Shown here piece by piece: positions 8,744 to 17,893 of a DNA stretch of 53,347 nucleotides. Every line of letters begins with the position of its first letter. Position 1 is the first letter of the stretch. The DNA is from Bacillota bacterium. Lineage in GTDB: Bacteria; Bacillota; Clostridia; Acetivibrionales; DSM-1351. Below the pieces are notes generated by a model. The model did not search any database and was not told the DNA's origin. It worked only from the letters and a program-made list of their open reading frames with translations. Both the position numbers and the translations under genes were made by a program. The stretch is taken from positions 1 to 53,347 of the forward strand of contig JAEYWA010000014.1 of assembly GCA_023431385.1 (NCBI GenBank), given 5' to 3'.

Positions 8744-10303
8744 ATGAAGAAAAAAAGTATATTTATATTGCTTTGTTTTTTATCCCTTTTAACATTTTTC
8801 GGGTGCTCTGTAAAAAATGAACCAGTAAAACTGTATTATTACTACTTCAATGCCTGCGGGTCATGTAATGAAAGCGAAAAATTTTATGATATGACGAGCT
8901 CTGCATTAAAAGGTATAGATAATTCCCAATATACTATTATTACGGTTAACACTTTCAAGGAAGCTATGCCAGAAAGTCTTAAGCTGTTTTTGGATGCTAA
9001 TAATATGAAAGCGGAAGACATCAGCTATCCAATACTTGTCTCCGGAAATGATTATATTATGGGCCTGGAGAATATAGAAAAAAATATACGGGAGCTTTTA
9101 CTGAGCAGCATTGATAAGGAGAGTTTCAATTCGGGAAACGAAAGCAAGAAACCCATAAGGAACTCTTTTGAGCAGGGAGTCGCTGAAAAAGGTATACCGA
9201 GTATGGTTGACAAAAACAGTTCATATTTTGTATATTTCTATACGTCATCCTGCAAGGACTGTAATAATACTCAGGATTTCTTAAAAACACTTTCCACCGA
9301 TTACGAGCTGGAAATCTCAGGAAAAACTGAAAAATCCCGTTTGGTAATAGACCGTAGAAACATTACACAGGATAATAACCTTATACTTCTGCAACAGCTC
9401 TTTGAATTATATGATGTACCGGAAGACAAGCGTGAAGTTCCTGTAATGTTTTATTCAAAGGGCTATATCAGCGGATATGACCATATAAAAGAGAATCTTG
9501 AAAAAGAAATAATATCGGGAGAGGCTTTAGATTTTAACTATAGTTTGCTGGACAAGGAGATTAATGTAAAAGGTCTGATATCTCAGAATACTCCAGGTAT
9601 ATTCCTAACGGGGCTTATAAATGGTATTAACCCCTGTTCCATCTCTATGCTTTTTTTGCTTTTATCCCTCGTGATTTCTAAAAAGGCAAATATCTTAAAG
9701 TTTGGCTTTAGCTACATAGCCGGAAAGATGGTAGCATACTTTTCCTTTGGTATAACGGCGTATAATATTATCAATGTTGTGGATTCAGCAGCATTTAGAA
9801 ATGTGCAATATGGTGTAAGCATTTTAATGATTTTACTGTCGGTAATATTGGCACTGTTAAATTTCAGAGATGCCTATTGGGCTAAGAAGGAAATATATAA
9901 CAATGTAAAAATGCAGCTTCCCGGTCCGTTAAGAAAATATAATCACAGAATAATAGCTTTTTTTGCCGAAAAAGCTGATTCGAGATTGGCTGTTGTAATC
10001 ATCTTCCTTTTGGGCGCTATAATTTCTCTCGGAGAATTTTTATGTACAGGTCAGATATATGTTGCCACAATTGTGTATTTGGTGCAAAATACTTCAGGGT
10101 TAACAGGAATTACAGTTTTTTCATTTGTTTTATATGTATTGGCTGCTTCAATACCGTTAATTATTCTTGTTATTCTTGTTAACAGGACAAAACAACTATT
10201 ACTGGTTTCGGAGTTTGTAAGAAAGCATTTACCTGTTATAAAAATCATATTTGGAGTCACATTTCTTATATTCGGACTCATCTTTGTTACTTATATTATC
10301 TAG
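8744..10303 (+). CDS. DsbD-like membrane lipoprotein: two extracellular thioredoxin-like domains plus a CcdA-type membrane domain
   Basis: 519 residues. A signal peptide ends in a lipobox with Cys21 (LTFFGC). Two thioredoxin-like domains follow, with active-site pairs CGSC (Cys38/Cys41) and CKDC (Cys170/Cys173). From ~284 to the end there are about six membrane helices with the CcdA/DsbD cysteine pair: Cys298 in INGINPCSISM and Cys434 in GEFLCTGQIY. In the DsbD/CcdA family the membrane cysteines carry reducing equivalents from cytoplasmic thioredoxin to outside domains. The layout here, two outside domains before the membrane part, differs from classical DsbD. The target is unknown. It lies between sugar-import genes and a fucosidase gene, separated by terminators upstream, and may be unrelated to sugar use. 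Confidence 0.82.
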   Translation: MKKKSIFILLCFLSLLTFFGCSVKNEPVKLYYYYFNACGSCNESEKFYDMTSSALKGIDNSQYTIITVNTFKEAMPESLKLFLDANNMKAEDISYPILVSGNDYIMGLENIEKNIRELLLSSIDKESFNSGNESKKPIRNSFEQGVAEKGIPSMVDKNSSYFVYFYTSSCKDCNNTQDFLKTLSTDYELEISGKTEKSRLVIDRRNITQDNNLILLQQLFELYDVPEDKREVPVMFYSKGYISGYDHIKENLEKEIISGEALDFNYSLLDKEINVKGLISQNTPGIFLTGLINGINPCSISMLFLLLSLVISKKANILKFGFSYIAGKMVAYFSFGITAYNIINVVDSAAFRNVQYGVSILMILLSVILALLNFRDAYWAKKEIYNNVKMQLPGPLRKYNHRIIAFFAEKADSRLAVVIIFLLGAIISLGEFLCTGQIYVATIVYLVQNTSGLTGITVFSFVLYVLAASIPLIILVILVNRTKQLLLVSEFVRKHLPVIKIIFGVTFLIFGLIFVTYII

Positions 10304-10364
10304 TGTATTAAATAGCGGCTGAGTGTACAGAATATGTAAATATTAACCAATTGAGAGGGTCAGT

Positions 10365-10679
10365 ATGTTTAAAAGGATAAAAAACATTAATCAAAAAACT
10401 CAAATATTCATATTCAATTTTAATAATGAGTTGCTCTTCAGTGGAGATTTGCATTCAATACCAATAAAAGAGCCTGTGATAATAAGCAAGAGCATTGAAT
10501 TTTTTAATGACCACAATCCCTGTTATATACATCGGGGAGCGGTAACTGTGAGGCTGCTGAGCGAAATAGAGGCTTATTTGAGAATGCAGGGAGATAAACT
10601 CCTTATTTATGACAGGTATGCCGGAAGCGTTGTTGACTATATTGATCTGGAAGGTATACACCGCATGGAACTTTCATGA
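10365..10679 (+). CDS. Small protein of unknown function (104 residues)
   Basis: The start ATG follows GAGAGGGTCAGT, and the gene begins 61 bases after the thioredoxin/CcdA-like gene, so the two may be cotranscribed. The product is soluble, mixed alpha/beta, with no signal peptide, one cysteine (NPCYIH) and a tail rich in Tyr, Asp and Leu (LLIYDRYAGSVVDYIDLEG). I do not recognise the family. The good ribosome site and position make it a real gene rather than chance. Confidence 0.65.
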   Translation: MFKRIKNINQKTQIFIFNFNNELLFSGDLHSIPIKEPVIISKSIEFFNDHNPCYIHRGAVTVRLLSEIEAYLRMQGDKLLIYDRYAGSVVDYIDLEGIHRMELS

Positions 10680-10772
10680 TTGCATTCTTTATGATGGAAA
10701 ACAAATGTCTAAGTAAAACTTAAGGCAAAGCTCAATACATAACTCAATCAATGAATCAAAGGAGGAAGCAAA

Positions 10773-13058
10773 ATGAATCAAAAACTGTGGTACAAAAAGC
10801 CGGCAAAGGATTGGAATGAAGCACTTCCAATAGGTAATGGCCGTCTTGGGGGTATGGTATATGGTAATGTCGAAAATGAAAATTTACAATTAAATGAAGA
10901 CAGTATATGGTATGGTGATCCTGTAGACAGAAACAATCCCGACGCTTTTGCTAATCTGCCCAAAATACGTAAGCTCCTGTCAGAAGGGAGAATCAGAGAG
11001 GCAGAAAAACTGGCCTCTCTTGCACTTTCCGGTGTGCCTGAAAGTCAGCGGCCGTACCAGACAATGGGAAATTTACATTTGTATTTTGATGTTAATGAGA
11101 GTGAAATAGAAGATTACAGCAGAGAGCTGGATATTGAAAGAGCCTGTGTTGCAGTCAAATTTGTTTCGAAGGGAGTCAAATACACCAGAGAATACTTCGC
11201 AAGTGCGGCCGACCAGGTCATAATTGTTCGTTTATTTGCCAATGTACCGGGAAAGATAAGCTTTACGGCCAACATGAGACGAGGCAGGTTTCTTGACAAT
11301 TCCTCCTCCATAGACGGTAAAACCATCGGGATGTATGCAAGCTGTGGTACCGACAAGGGCATCAGATTTTGCTCAATGGTCAGAGCAGTTTCAGAAGGTG
11401 GAAAGGTCAATACCATAGGTGAAAACCTTATTGTTGAGAAGGCTGATACTGTAACCCTGCTCATATCTGCCGCGACCAGCTTCTATCACAAGGAATATGA
11501 AGCACAGTGCCTGAAATATCTGGCAGCAGCGGAGTTAAAAGAATATTCCCAACTGCTGTCCAGCCACATTGAGAACTTTTCACAGCTGTACTCCAGAGTC
11601 AAGCTGGAAATTCAAAATATAGAAGAATGTGACGAAATTAATAATCTGGATACATCTGAGAGACTGGAAAGACTTAAAAGTGGAAAATCAGACCACGAAC
11701 TGGTAGCCCTTTATTTCAGCTTCGGAAGGTATCTGCTGATATCCAGCAGCCGCCCGGGAAGTCTGCCAGCCAATCTGCAGGGAATCTGGAATCAGGATAT
11801 GCTGCCTGCCTGGGACAGCAAATACACTATAAATATCAATACCGAAATGAACTACTGGCCTGCTGAAATCTGTAATCTTTCCGAGTGTCACCTGCCTCTC
11901 TTTGAGCATCTTCAGAGGATGAGAGTCCCGGGAAGAAGAACCGCCAGGGTTATGTATGGCTGCAGAGGCTTTGTAGCACACCACAATACCGACATATGGG
12001 GGGACACTGCTCCACAGGACATCTACATTCCGGCAACCTACTGGCCAATGGGAGCGGCCTGGTTAAGCCTGCATTTATGGGAACACTATGAATTTGGTTT
12101 AGACAAGGAATTTTTGAAGGATGCTTATCCAGTTATGAAAGAGGCGGCAGAATTCTTTCTGGACTTCTTAATTGAAGACAGTAAAGGAAGACTCATAACA
12201 AGTCCTTCAGTATCGCCTGAGAATACATATATACTGGAGAACAGTGAGAAGGGCTGTTTATGTACAGGTCCGTCCATGGACAGCCAGATATTACATGCAC
12301 TTTTCAACGGATGTATTGAAGCTTCGGATATCCTTAATACTGACAGGGCATTTGCCGAGAAACTGGAAAAGGTCAGGGACAGGCTCCCAAAGCCGCAGAT
12401 AGGACGGTATGGACAGATACAGGAATGGTCCGAGGATTATGAAGAAGAAGAGCCAGGACACAGGCATATTTCTCATTTGTTTGGCTTACACCCTGGAAAG
12501 CAGTTCAGCAAAAGAAAAACTCCAGAACTTGCAGCTGCCGCGAGAAAAACACTTGAAAGACGGCTGGCTCATGGCGGAGGACATACTGGATGGAGCAGAG
12601 CCTGGATAATAAATATGTGGGCAAGACTGAAGGATGGAGAAAAGGCCTATGAAAATGTTATGGGACTATTGAAAAAATCCACACTGCCTAATTTGTTCGA
12701 TAATCATCCTCCCTTCCAGATAGACGGTAATTTTGGCGGCACGGCAGGTATAGCGGAAATGCTGCTTCAGAGTCATGAAGGAGGGATTGAGTTGCTTCCT
12801 GCCCTTCCGAATGCTTGGAAGCAGGGAAGGGTAAAGGGCCTTGTGGCAAGAGGTGGATTTGAGGTTGACATTGAATGGAGGGAGGGCATGATTTCCTACG
12901 CGAATATCCTGTCCAGAAGTGGAATGGTTTGTAATATTATTACATCACATAAATATTATGTGATGTGTGATGGCAGACTAGTCGATGTTAACGAACACAG
13001 TGATAGTATATCCTTTAGTACTGTTATCGGCGAAAGATATGAGATAAAAACTAAATAA
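10773..13058 (+). CDS. Glycoside hydrolase family 95 (alpha-L-fucosidase / alpha-L-galactosidase)
   Basis: 761 residues, the usual size of a single-module GH95. The N-terminal beta domain opens with the family signature (WNEALPIGNGRLGGMVYG, then LNEDSIWYG). The helical (alpha/alpha)6 barrel carries TEMNYWPAEICNL, GHRHISHLFGLHPG and QIDGNFGGTAG; Asp651 of the last motif matches the catalytic Asp of the bifidobacterial fucosidase AfcA by alignment in memory. GH95 enzymes remove alpha-1,2-linked L-fucose, or in some members L-galactose, by inversion. There is no signal peptide, so it is cytoplasmic. With the GH2 beta-galactosidase and the two esterases it could strip Fuc-Gal side chains of xyloglucan fragments (inference). 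The start follows AAAGGAGGAAGCAAA. Confidence 0.92.
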   Translation: MNQKLWYKKPAKDWNEALPIGNGRLGGMVYGNVENENLQLNEDSIWYGDPVDRNNPDAFANLPKIRKLLSEGRIREAEKLASLALSGVPESQRPYQTMGNLHLYFDVNESEIEDYSRELDIERACVAVKFVSKGVKYTREYFASAADQVIIVRLFANVPGKISFTANMRRGRFLDNSSSIDGKTIGMYASCGTDKGIRFCSMVRAVSEGGKVNTIGENLIVEKADTVTLLISAATSFYHKEYEAQCLKYLAAAELKEYSQLLSSHIENFSQLYSRVKLEIQNIEECDEINNLDTSERLERLKSGKSDHELVALYFSFGRYLLISSSRPGSLPANLQGIWNQDMLPAWDSKYTININTEMNYWPAEICNLSECHLPLFEHLQRMRVPGRRTARVMYGCRGFVAHHNTDIWGDTAPQDIYIPATYWPMGAAWLSLHLWEHYEFGLDKEFLKDAYPVMKEAAEFFLDFLIEDSKGRLITSPSVSPENTYILENSEKGCLCTGPSMDSQILHALFNGCIEASDILNTDRAFAEKLEKVRDRLPKPQIGRYGQIQEWSEDYEEEEPGHRHISHLFGLHPGKQFSKRKTPELAAAARKTLERRLAHGGGHTGWSRAWIINMWARLKDGEKAYENVMGLLKKSTLPNLFDNHPPFQIDGNFGGTAGIAEMLLQSHEGGIELLPALPNAWKQGRVKGLVARGGFEVDIEWREGMISYANILSRSGMVCNIITSHKYYVMCDGRLVDVNEHSDSISFSTVIGERYEIKTK

Positions 13059-13188
13059 ATTTAGTCCAACCTATTTCAATAGCTTTGCATTACAGTAAAT
13101 AATTAATTAAAATATGTAATATATAGTAATTTTCAATTTAAAATATATCTAATTATTATATATAGTAATTAATTTAAGGAGACATACT

Positions 13189-14274
13189 ATGAAGGATAAC
13201 AATGTGATAAGAATGCCCTCTGAATTTAAAAAGACAGCCCCGGTGGAACAGCAAGGCACAATTACTGAAATTGGCTATAATGTTAACAACTATGTTAATC
13301 AAGCCAGACAGCTTGTGTCAAACCAGAGCATTAATCGGGCTGAAGCAGGGAGAGAAACAGTTTATGGTGATCCCATTGTAAAGAAATGCAAGGTCTATCT
13401 GCCAGCAGGCTATGATTCAAATGATAAAAATACTAAATATAATGTTTTGTACCTACTTCACGGAGTGGGGGGAGATCGGAATGAATGGCTGGACTCCAAC
13501 GGAAAAACCAACGGAAACTTTAACATTTGCAATATATTGGACAATCTGATAGGGAATGGGGATTTAGCCCCAACGATTGTGGTTTTTCCTGACGGAAGGA
13601 GTGCAGCAGATTGGACAGATCGTTCCTTCAATTCAGAAGGAACGAATATGCTGGGATTTTACTATTTGGATTATGAATTGAGATATGATCTAATCCCCTT
13701 TATTGAGTCAAGATACAATACATACGCGGATATAACTGATACAACTTCCGAAGGGATAGCATATAGCCGATTGCATAGAGCAATAGCAGGACTTTCAATG
13801 GGAGGGATGCAGACTTTGAATCTGACTCTCGGAGGTTACAGGTGCGACTCCTCTGTACATACCGGAAACAACAGCCGCTGGGGAAACGGGCTTGAGCCCA
13901 CTGTTAAAACTCCGGGGATGCTGGATTTGTTTGCTTATGCGGGTGCCTTCTCGAATGCGCCTACCTCAAGCAGTGGTGATATCCTCGGAGCGGGTATAGC
14001 CTCAAGCAGCTACAAACTGAATTTGCTATACATTACTTGTGGTGATGCTGATGAAATTTCTTACGAGTCTCCCTTTATAGGTGCCACTGACAGGCTTGCG
14101 GAAGCTGCAGGTGACAAGCTCTGTGATTTTTATCGTGTAATCATAAAAGACGGCAGGCATGATTTCAAGGTTTGGAATAACGGTATATTCAACTTTTTAC
14201 GTATAGCTTTTGATAAAAAGGAACATTCCCCACAAATTGAGAAGGTCAGTGAAGTGCTGGGGTTGGATGACTGA
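13189..14274 (+). CDS. Alpha/beta-hydrolase esterase of the CE1 / feruloyl-esterase type
   Basis: 361 residues, no signal peptide. The fold is that of carbohydrate esterase family 1 (esterase D-like): VYLPAGYDSNDKNTKYNVLYLLHGVGG for the core strands and oxyanion region, nucleophile Ser203 in GLSMGGMQT, and a probable catalytic His in DGRHDFKVW near the C-terminus. Such enzymes remove feruloyl or acetyl groups from plant polysaccharide fragments. Lacking a dockerin or signal peptide, it would act on imported acylated oligosaccharides. It follows the GH95 gene by 130 bases of very AT-rich DNA and starts behind TTAAGGAGACATACT. Confidence 0.85.
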   Translation: MKDNNVIRMPSEFKKTAPVEQQGTITEIGYNVNNYVNQARQLVSNQSINRAEAGRETVYGDPIVKKCKVYLPAGYDSNDKNTKYNVLYLLHGVGGDRNEWLDSNGKTNGNFNICNILDNLIGNGDLAPTIVVFPDGRSAADWTDRSFNSEGTNMLGFYYLDYELRYDLIPFIESRYNTYADITDTTSEGIAYSRLHRAIAGLSMGGMQTLNLTLGGYRCDSSVHTGNNSRWGNGLEPTVKTPGMLDLFAYAGAFSNAPTSSSGDILGAGIASSSYKLNLLYITCGDADEISYESPFIGATDRLAEAAGDKLCDFYRVIIKDGRHDFKVWNNGIFNFLRIAFDKKEHSPQIEKVSEVLGLDD

Positions 14275-14327
14275 GTGTATTATTAAAGTATTTATTATAA
14301 AGTATCATGAGTAGGGAGTTGATTCAT

Positions 14328-15845
14328 ATGCTCAGAATCGTAGAAGTTGAGAATGGTATGGTTCAAGGGCTTCCGGCGGCAGACCCGCGCATAACCAGTT
14401 TCAAGGGAATCCCTTTTGCCGCACCTCCAGTAGGCCAGAATAGGTGGAGAGCCCCTCAACCAGTTGAAAACTGGACAGGAGTACTTAGGGCCTTTGAGTT
14501 TGCTCCAATTTCCATGCAGGTACCGACAGTTATAGATATTAACAATATATATACCCGTGAATGGGCAGTAGATCCGGACATTCCTATGAACGAGGACTGC
14601 CTGTATCTCAATGTCTGGACTCCTGCTGAAAGTCCCGGCCAGAAGCTGCCGGTTTTTGTGTGGTATTTTGGAGGGATGCTTCAGGTTGGGCATACCGCTG
14701 AAATGGAATTTGACGGTGAACGTATTGCCCGCAGGGGTATAGTTGTGGTAACAGTTAATTATCGTTTGAATTCTTTCGGTTTCTTATGTCATCCTGAAAT
14801 AACAGCAGAGGCAGCAAATGCCCCAGCCAACTTTGGTCATCTGGATCAGCAGGCAGGAACACAGTGGGTCAAACGTAATATTGCTGCTTTTGGCGGTGAT
14901 CCCGATAATATTACAATAGGCGGACAGTCAGCAGGTGGTGGCAGCGTATTAAGTCAGTTGGCTTCTCCACAGAATGAAGGGCTTTTTCAGAAAGCAATTA
15001 TTCAAAGTGGTGCTATCACAGAGTCCTACCCTGGGAGCTTTATACCCATTGTAAAACGGACACTGGAGGAGGAAGAGCAGGAGGGAGTCGAATTCTTTGA
15101 TTTTCTTGGAGTCAAATCTCTGAACGAGGCCCGAAAGCTTAATGCAGTATATATTAGAGATAAAACACTGGAATATAACCGAATTTGGGGTACTGTTGTC
15201 GATTATAAATTCAGCTTGGATGGTCCGTACGATTTATTTCTTCAGAACAAGCGCTGGATGGTACCTGTATTGTGGGGGCATACAACCAATGAATTTTTCT
15301 CTGAACCAAATGTGAATTCACTTGATGAATTAGCAAAAATGGCAGTTCAGAAATTTGGTGATGCAGCAGGAGAGTTTATGGAGCTGTGCTGTGCCAAATC
15401 CGGTAATATTGATGAAGTAAAGAAGAACGCGTCTGTGAACAGTATCGAGTACGCAATTCGCATAGCTTCGCATGCAAGCTTGTCCGCAGGGTCCAAGGCG
15501 CCTTTTTATTACTATGTCTTTGATGCTGAAATACCAGGATGGGATAATCCCGGAACATTCCACTCTGTGGATCTCTGGTTCTTTTTTGAAACACTTGCAA
15601 AATGCTGGAGACCTTTTGTGGGAAAGCATTATGATCTCGCGAGGCAGATGTGCAATTACTGGGCAAACTTCATACGTTCGGGAAACCCCAATGGAAAAGA
15701 TTCCACAGGAGAGGATATGCCAGCATGGGACGAATACACTCTGGAAGCCCCTTTCGGTATGGTTTTCAAAGAAAAGGCCGAATTTGTCAGGGAACAGCCG
15801 CGAAAGCTTATGAGTTTTCTTGTTAAGGAATATTTTAAAGAATAG
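14328..15845 (+). CDS. Type-B carboxylesterase
   Basis: 505 residues from ATG 14328. I prefer this start to an ATG at 14307 because AGGGAG at 14313-14318 lies nine bases upstream of it and inside the longer reading. Family motifs: FKGIPFAAPPVG, NEDCLYLNVWTP, the oxyanion region WYFGG, nucleophile Ser201 in GGQSAGGGSV, and the active-site His in GTFHSVDLWFFFE. These are the conserved carboxylesterase/cholinesterase-fold features. In this setting it probably removes acetyl or aryl esters from imported glycans; the substrate cannot be read from sequence. It closes the first sugar block. Confidence 0.88.
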   Translation: MLRIVEVENGMVQGLPAADPRITSFKGIPFAAPPVGQNRWRAPQPVENWTGVLRAFEFAPISMQVPTVIDINNIYTREWAVDPDIPMNEDCLYLNVWTPAESPGQKLPVFVWYFGGMLQVGHTAEMEFDGERIARRGIVVVTVNYRLNSFGFLCHPEITAEAANAPANFGHLDQQAGTQWVKRNIAAFGGDPDNITIGGQSAGGGSVLSQLASPQNEGLFQKAIIQSGAITESYPGSFIPIVKRTLEEEEQEGVEFFDFLGVKSLNEARKLNAVYIRDKTLEYNRIWGTVVDYKFSLDGPYDLFLQNKRWMVPVLWGHTTNEFFSEPNVNSLDELAKMAVQKFGDAAGEFMELCCAKSGNIDEVKKNASVNSIEYAIRIASHASLSAGSKAPFYYYVFDAEIPGWDNPGTFHSVDLWFFFETLAKCWRPFVGKHYDLARQMCNYWANFIRSGNPNGKDSTGEDMPAWDEYTLEAPFGMVFKEKAEFVREQPRKLMSFLVKEYFKE

Positions 15846-15952
15846 CTTAAGGGTTATGACATTTTACGATATAGCAGATTTACATAAACTTACAAAACTA
15901 AGGTTACAATTAAAACCTCCATTAATAGTTATTTGAAAATTCAAATTTAAAT

Positions 15953-16006
15953 ATTAGAAGGGCAGTAAAATTTTTGTTGATATTACTGACTTTTCTAATA
16001 TTTTTC
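15953..16006 (+). terminator. Terminator after the esterase operon
   Basis: ATTAGAA...CAGTAA pairs with TTACTG...TTCTAAT and is followed by ATTTTTC. The imperfect stem and T-tract lie 108 bases after the carboxylesterase stop, before the promoter of the two-component genes. Confidence 0.65.
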
Positions 16007-16060
16007 TTTATATGGAAGAGTGCTCTCCTCTCTTGTATGCTTTTCCTTAAATTACCGTAC

Positions 16061-16089
16061 TTGTTTTACATAATGTTAAAGTATATACT
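16061..16089 (+). promoter_or_regulatory. Promoter of the two-component system
   Basis: TTGTTT (16061-16066) and TATACT (16084-16089) are separated by 17 bases, 35 bases upstream of the histidine kinase start. Good match to a sigma-A promoter. Confidence 0.6.
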
Positions 16090-16123
16090 AACCTCATAAA
16101 TACAATTAGGGGAGAAGGGTGTT

Positions 16124-17893
16124 TTGAAAAGTTCTATAATATCAAAACTAAAGTTTAATAATACTTTCAGTCGTCTGGTCATTACTTTTCTGGTTATAAT
16201 GATTCCAATTTATGGTTTGGCCTTTTATATATACAATTGGGGTCTATATACCGTTAAAAGTGAAATCTCCAAATCTTCTGTCGCCCAGGTCTCCTTTTAT
16301 CTGCAAGGTTTGGAAAAAGAGATTGAACGTATGAAAATACTTCAATATGATTGTTTGAATGATGAAAATCTCAATAAGCTCGCAATCAGGTCACAAATAA
16401 TGAGTATATATGAAAGAACTGAAAGTATAAGACTGCTCCAACAAAGACTTGTTACAATAAAGAACAGCAGCGTTTATATTAAAAATGTTAGTGTTCATAT
16501 ATTACCAATAAAAAGGACCGTATCGTCAAATAACGGACTGGATGATATAGATATTAATAAATTCGAAAATATCAGAGTTCCGGAGGGGCTAGGCGGGGCA
16601 CAGCTTGTAAGTCATAAAGGAAGCTTGTACTTAAGTACTCTTCAAAAAAGGGACATTCCTAGCAATAATCCTCTTTATTCGATAGAAGTAGAGCTGGATA
16701 GTGAAGTCTTTAAGCAGGCGCTGTCACAGTTTAACACATATTCCGGAAGCGGGTCGGTATTAATCAGTCTTACTGATAATGACATAATAGTAAATCAGAA
16801 TATTATGGAAGATGCTGAAATCAAGGGTATTATAACCAAGTTGGACACTCAGGTCAATAATGGTAGTGTTTATTTCAATATCAATCAGAAAAGGTATTAT
16901 GTTGTACATGCAAAGTCAGATTATCTAAATATGGTATTGTTAAAGTATATACCTAGGGAATACTTAATGAAACCCATTGATAATTTTAATATATGGGTAT
17001 GGGTTTTTTCAGTTGCTGTTGTAATTATTATTTTAATATATTCATATTCAACCTACAGGTTTATGCACAAGCCCCTGATTCAGCTGGTTAAGTCTTTTCG
17101 TAAGCTGGAAAGCGGGGATTTGCAGGTGTCCATTACTCATGATTCGAAAAATGAGTTCGGGTATTTGTATCAACGTTTTAATGATATGGTAAAGAACCTG
17201 GATAATTTGATTGACCAGGTTTATAATCAGAAAATTCTTATGCAAAAGGCAGAACTGAAGCATTTGCAATCCCAAATAAATCCACATTTTTTGTATAACA
17301 GCCTTTTTATGATTAATACCATGGCGTCAATAGGCGATGAAAATCTTATTCCATTTTCCAAATACCTTGGAGAATATTTTCGTTTTGTAACCCGGAACTC
17401 ATCGGATTATATTGCGCTTATTGATGAAGTTAACCATGCTAAAGTGTATACAAACATTCAAGCTATGAGATTCTCCAAAAGGTTAAAGGTTGATTTCAGA
17501 GAGTGTCCTGAGAAGTACCACAACATTAAAGTACCTCGTCTTATTATTCAGCCCATAATAGAAAATGCCTTTGAGCATGGTATTGAAAGGAAAAAAAACA
17601 GCGGTATTGTTTCAATATATTTTGAAGGAACTGAGAATGAACTTGACATAATAGTCGAAGATAATGGTAATGATACGTCTGATTCGGAATTGGTGGAATT
17701 AACAGAAGCATTAAATAATGCTACAGAGGAATTAGAGACAACAGGGATTATTAATATTAACCGCCGAATAAAGCTTGTATTCGGCGAGAGTAGCGGACTC
17801 TTCATATCGAGAAGTGACCTGGGGGGCATTAAAGTAATACTTAAAATTATTATTCCTGGAGGTGATGATAGTGTACAGATTACTAATAGTTGA
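16124..17893 (+). CDS. Sensor histidine kinase, YesM type
   Basis: 589 residues. A membrane helix near the N-terminus (~17-38), an extracellular sensor domain (~40-285), a second helix (~290-308), HAMP linker, then the His_kinase domain with QINPHFLYNSLFMINTM (phospho-acceptor His about residue 390) and an HATPase domain with N-box PIIENAFEHGIE. This is the family (LytS/YesM) that in Gram-positive bacteria senses extracellular sugars, often with a binding lipoprotein, and phosphorylates a YesN regulator. The TTG start at 16124 is supported by AGGGGAGAAGG. It overlaps the response regulator gene and is followed by binding-protein genes, so it probably reports arabino-oligosaccharides (inference). 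Confidence 0.92.
   Translation: MKSSIISKLKFNNTFSRLVITFLVIMIPIYGLAFYIYNWGLYTVKSEISKSSVAQVSFYLQGLEKEIERMKILQYDCLNDENLNKLAIRSQIMSIYERTESIRLLQQRLVTIKNSSVYIKNVSVHILPIKRTVSSNNGLDDIDINKFENIRVPEGLGGAQLVSHKGSLYLSTLQKRDIPSNNPLYSIEVELDSEVFKQALSQFNTYSGSGSVLISLTDNDIIVNQNIMEDAEIKGIITKLDTQVNNGSVYFNINQKRYYVVHAKSDYLNMVLLKYIPREYLMKPIDNFNIWVWVFSVAVVIIILIYSYSTYRFMHKPLIQLVKSFRKLESGDLQVSITHDSKNEFGYLYQRFNDMVKNLDNLIDQVYNQKILMQKAELKHLQSQINPHFLYNSLFMINTMASIGDENLIPFSKYLGEYFRFVTRNSSDYIALIDEVNHAKVYTNIQAMRFSKRLKVDFRECPEKYHNIKVPRLIIQPIIENAFEHGIERKKNSGIVSIYFEGTENELDIIVEDNGNDTSDSELVELTEALNNATEELETTGIININRRIKLVFGESSGLFISRSDLGGIKVILKIIIPGGDDSVQITNS

Noticed and set aside
14295..14693. 132-codon minus-strand frame opposite the carboxylesterase start
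   Set aside because: Antisense to the conserved N-terminus of the esterase, no ribosome site, no recognisable domain.
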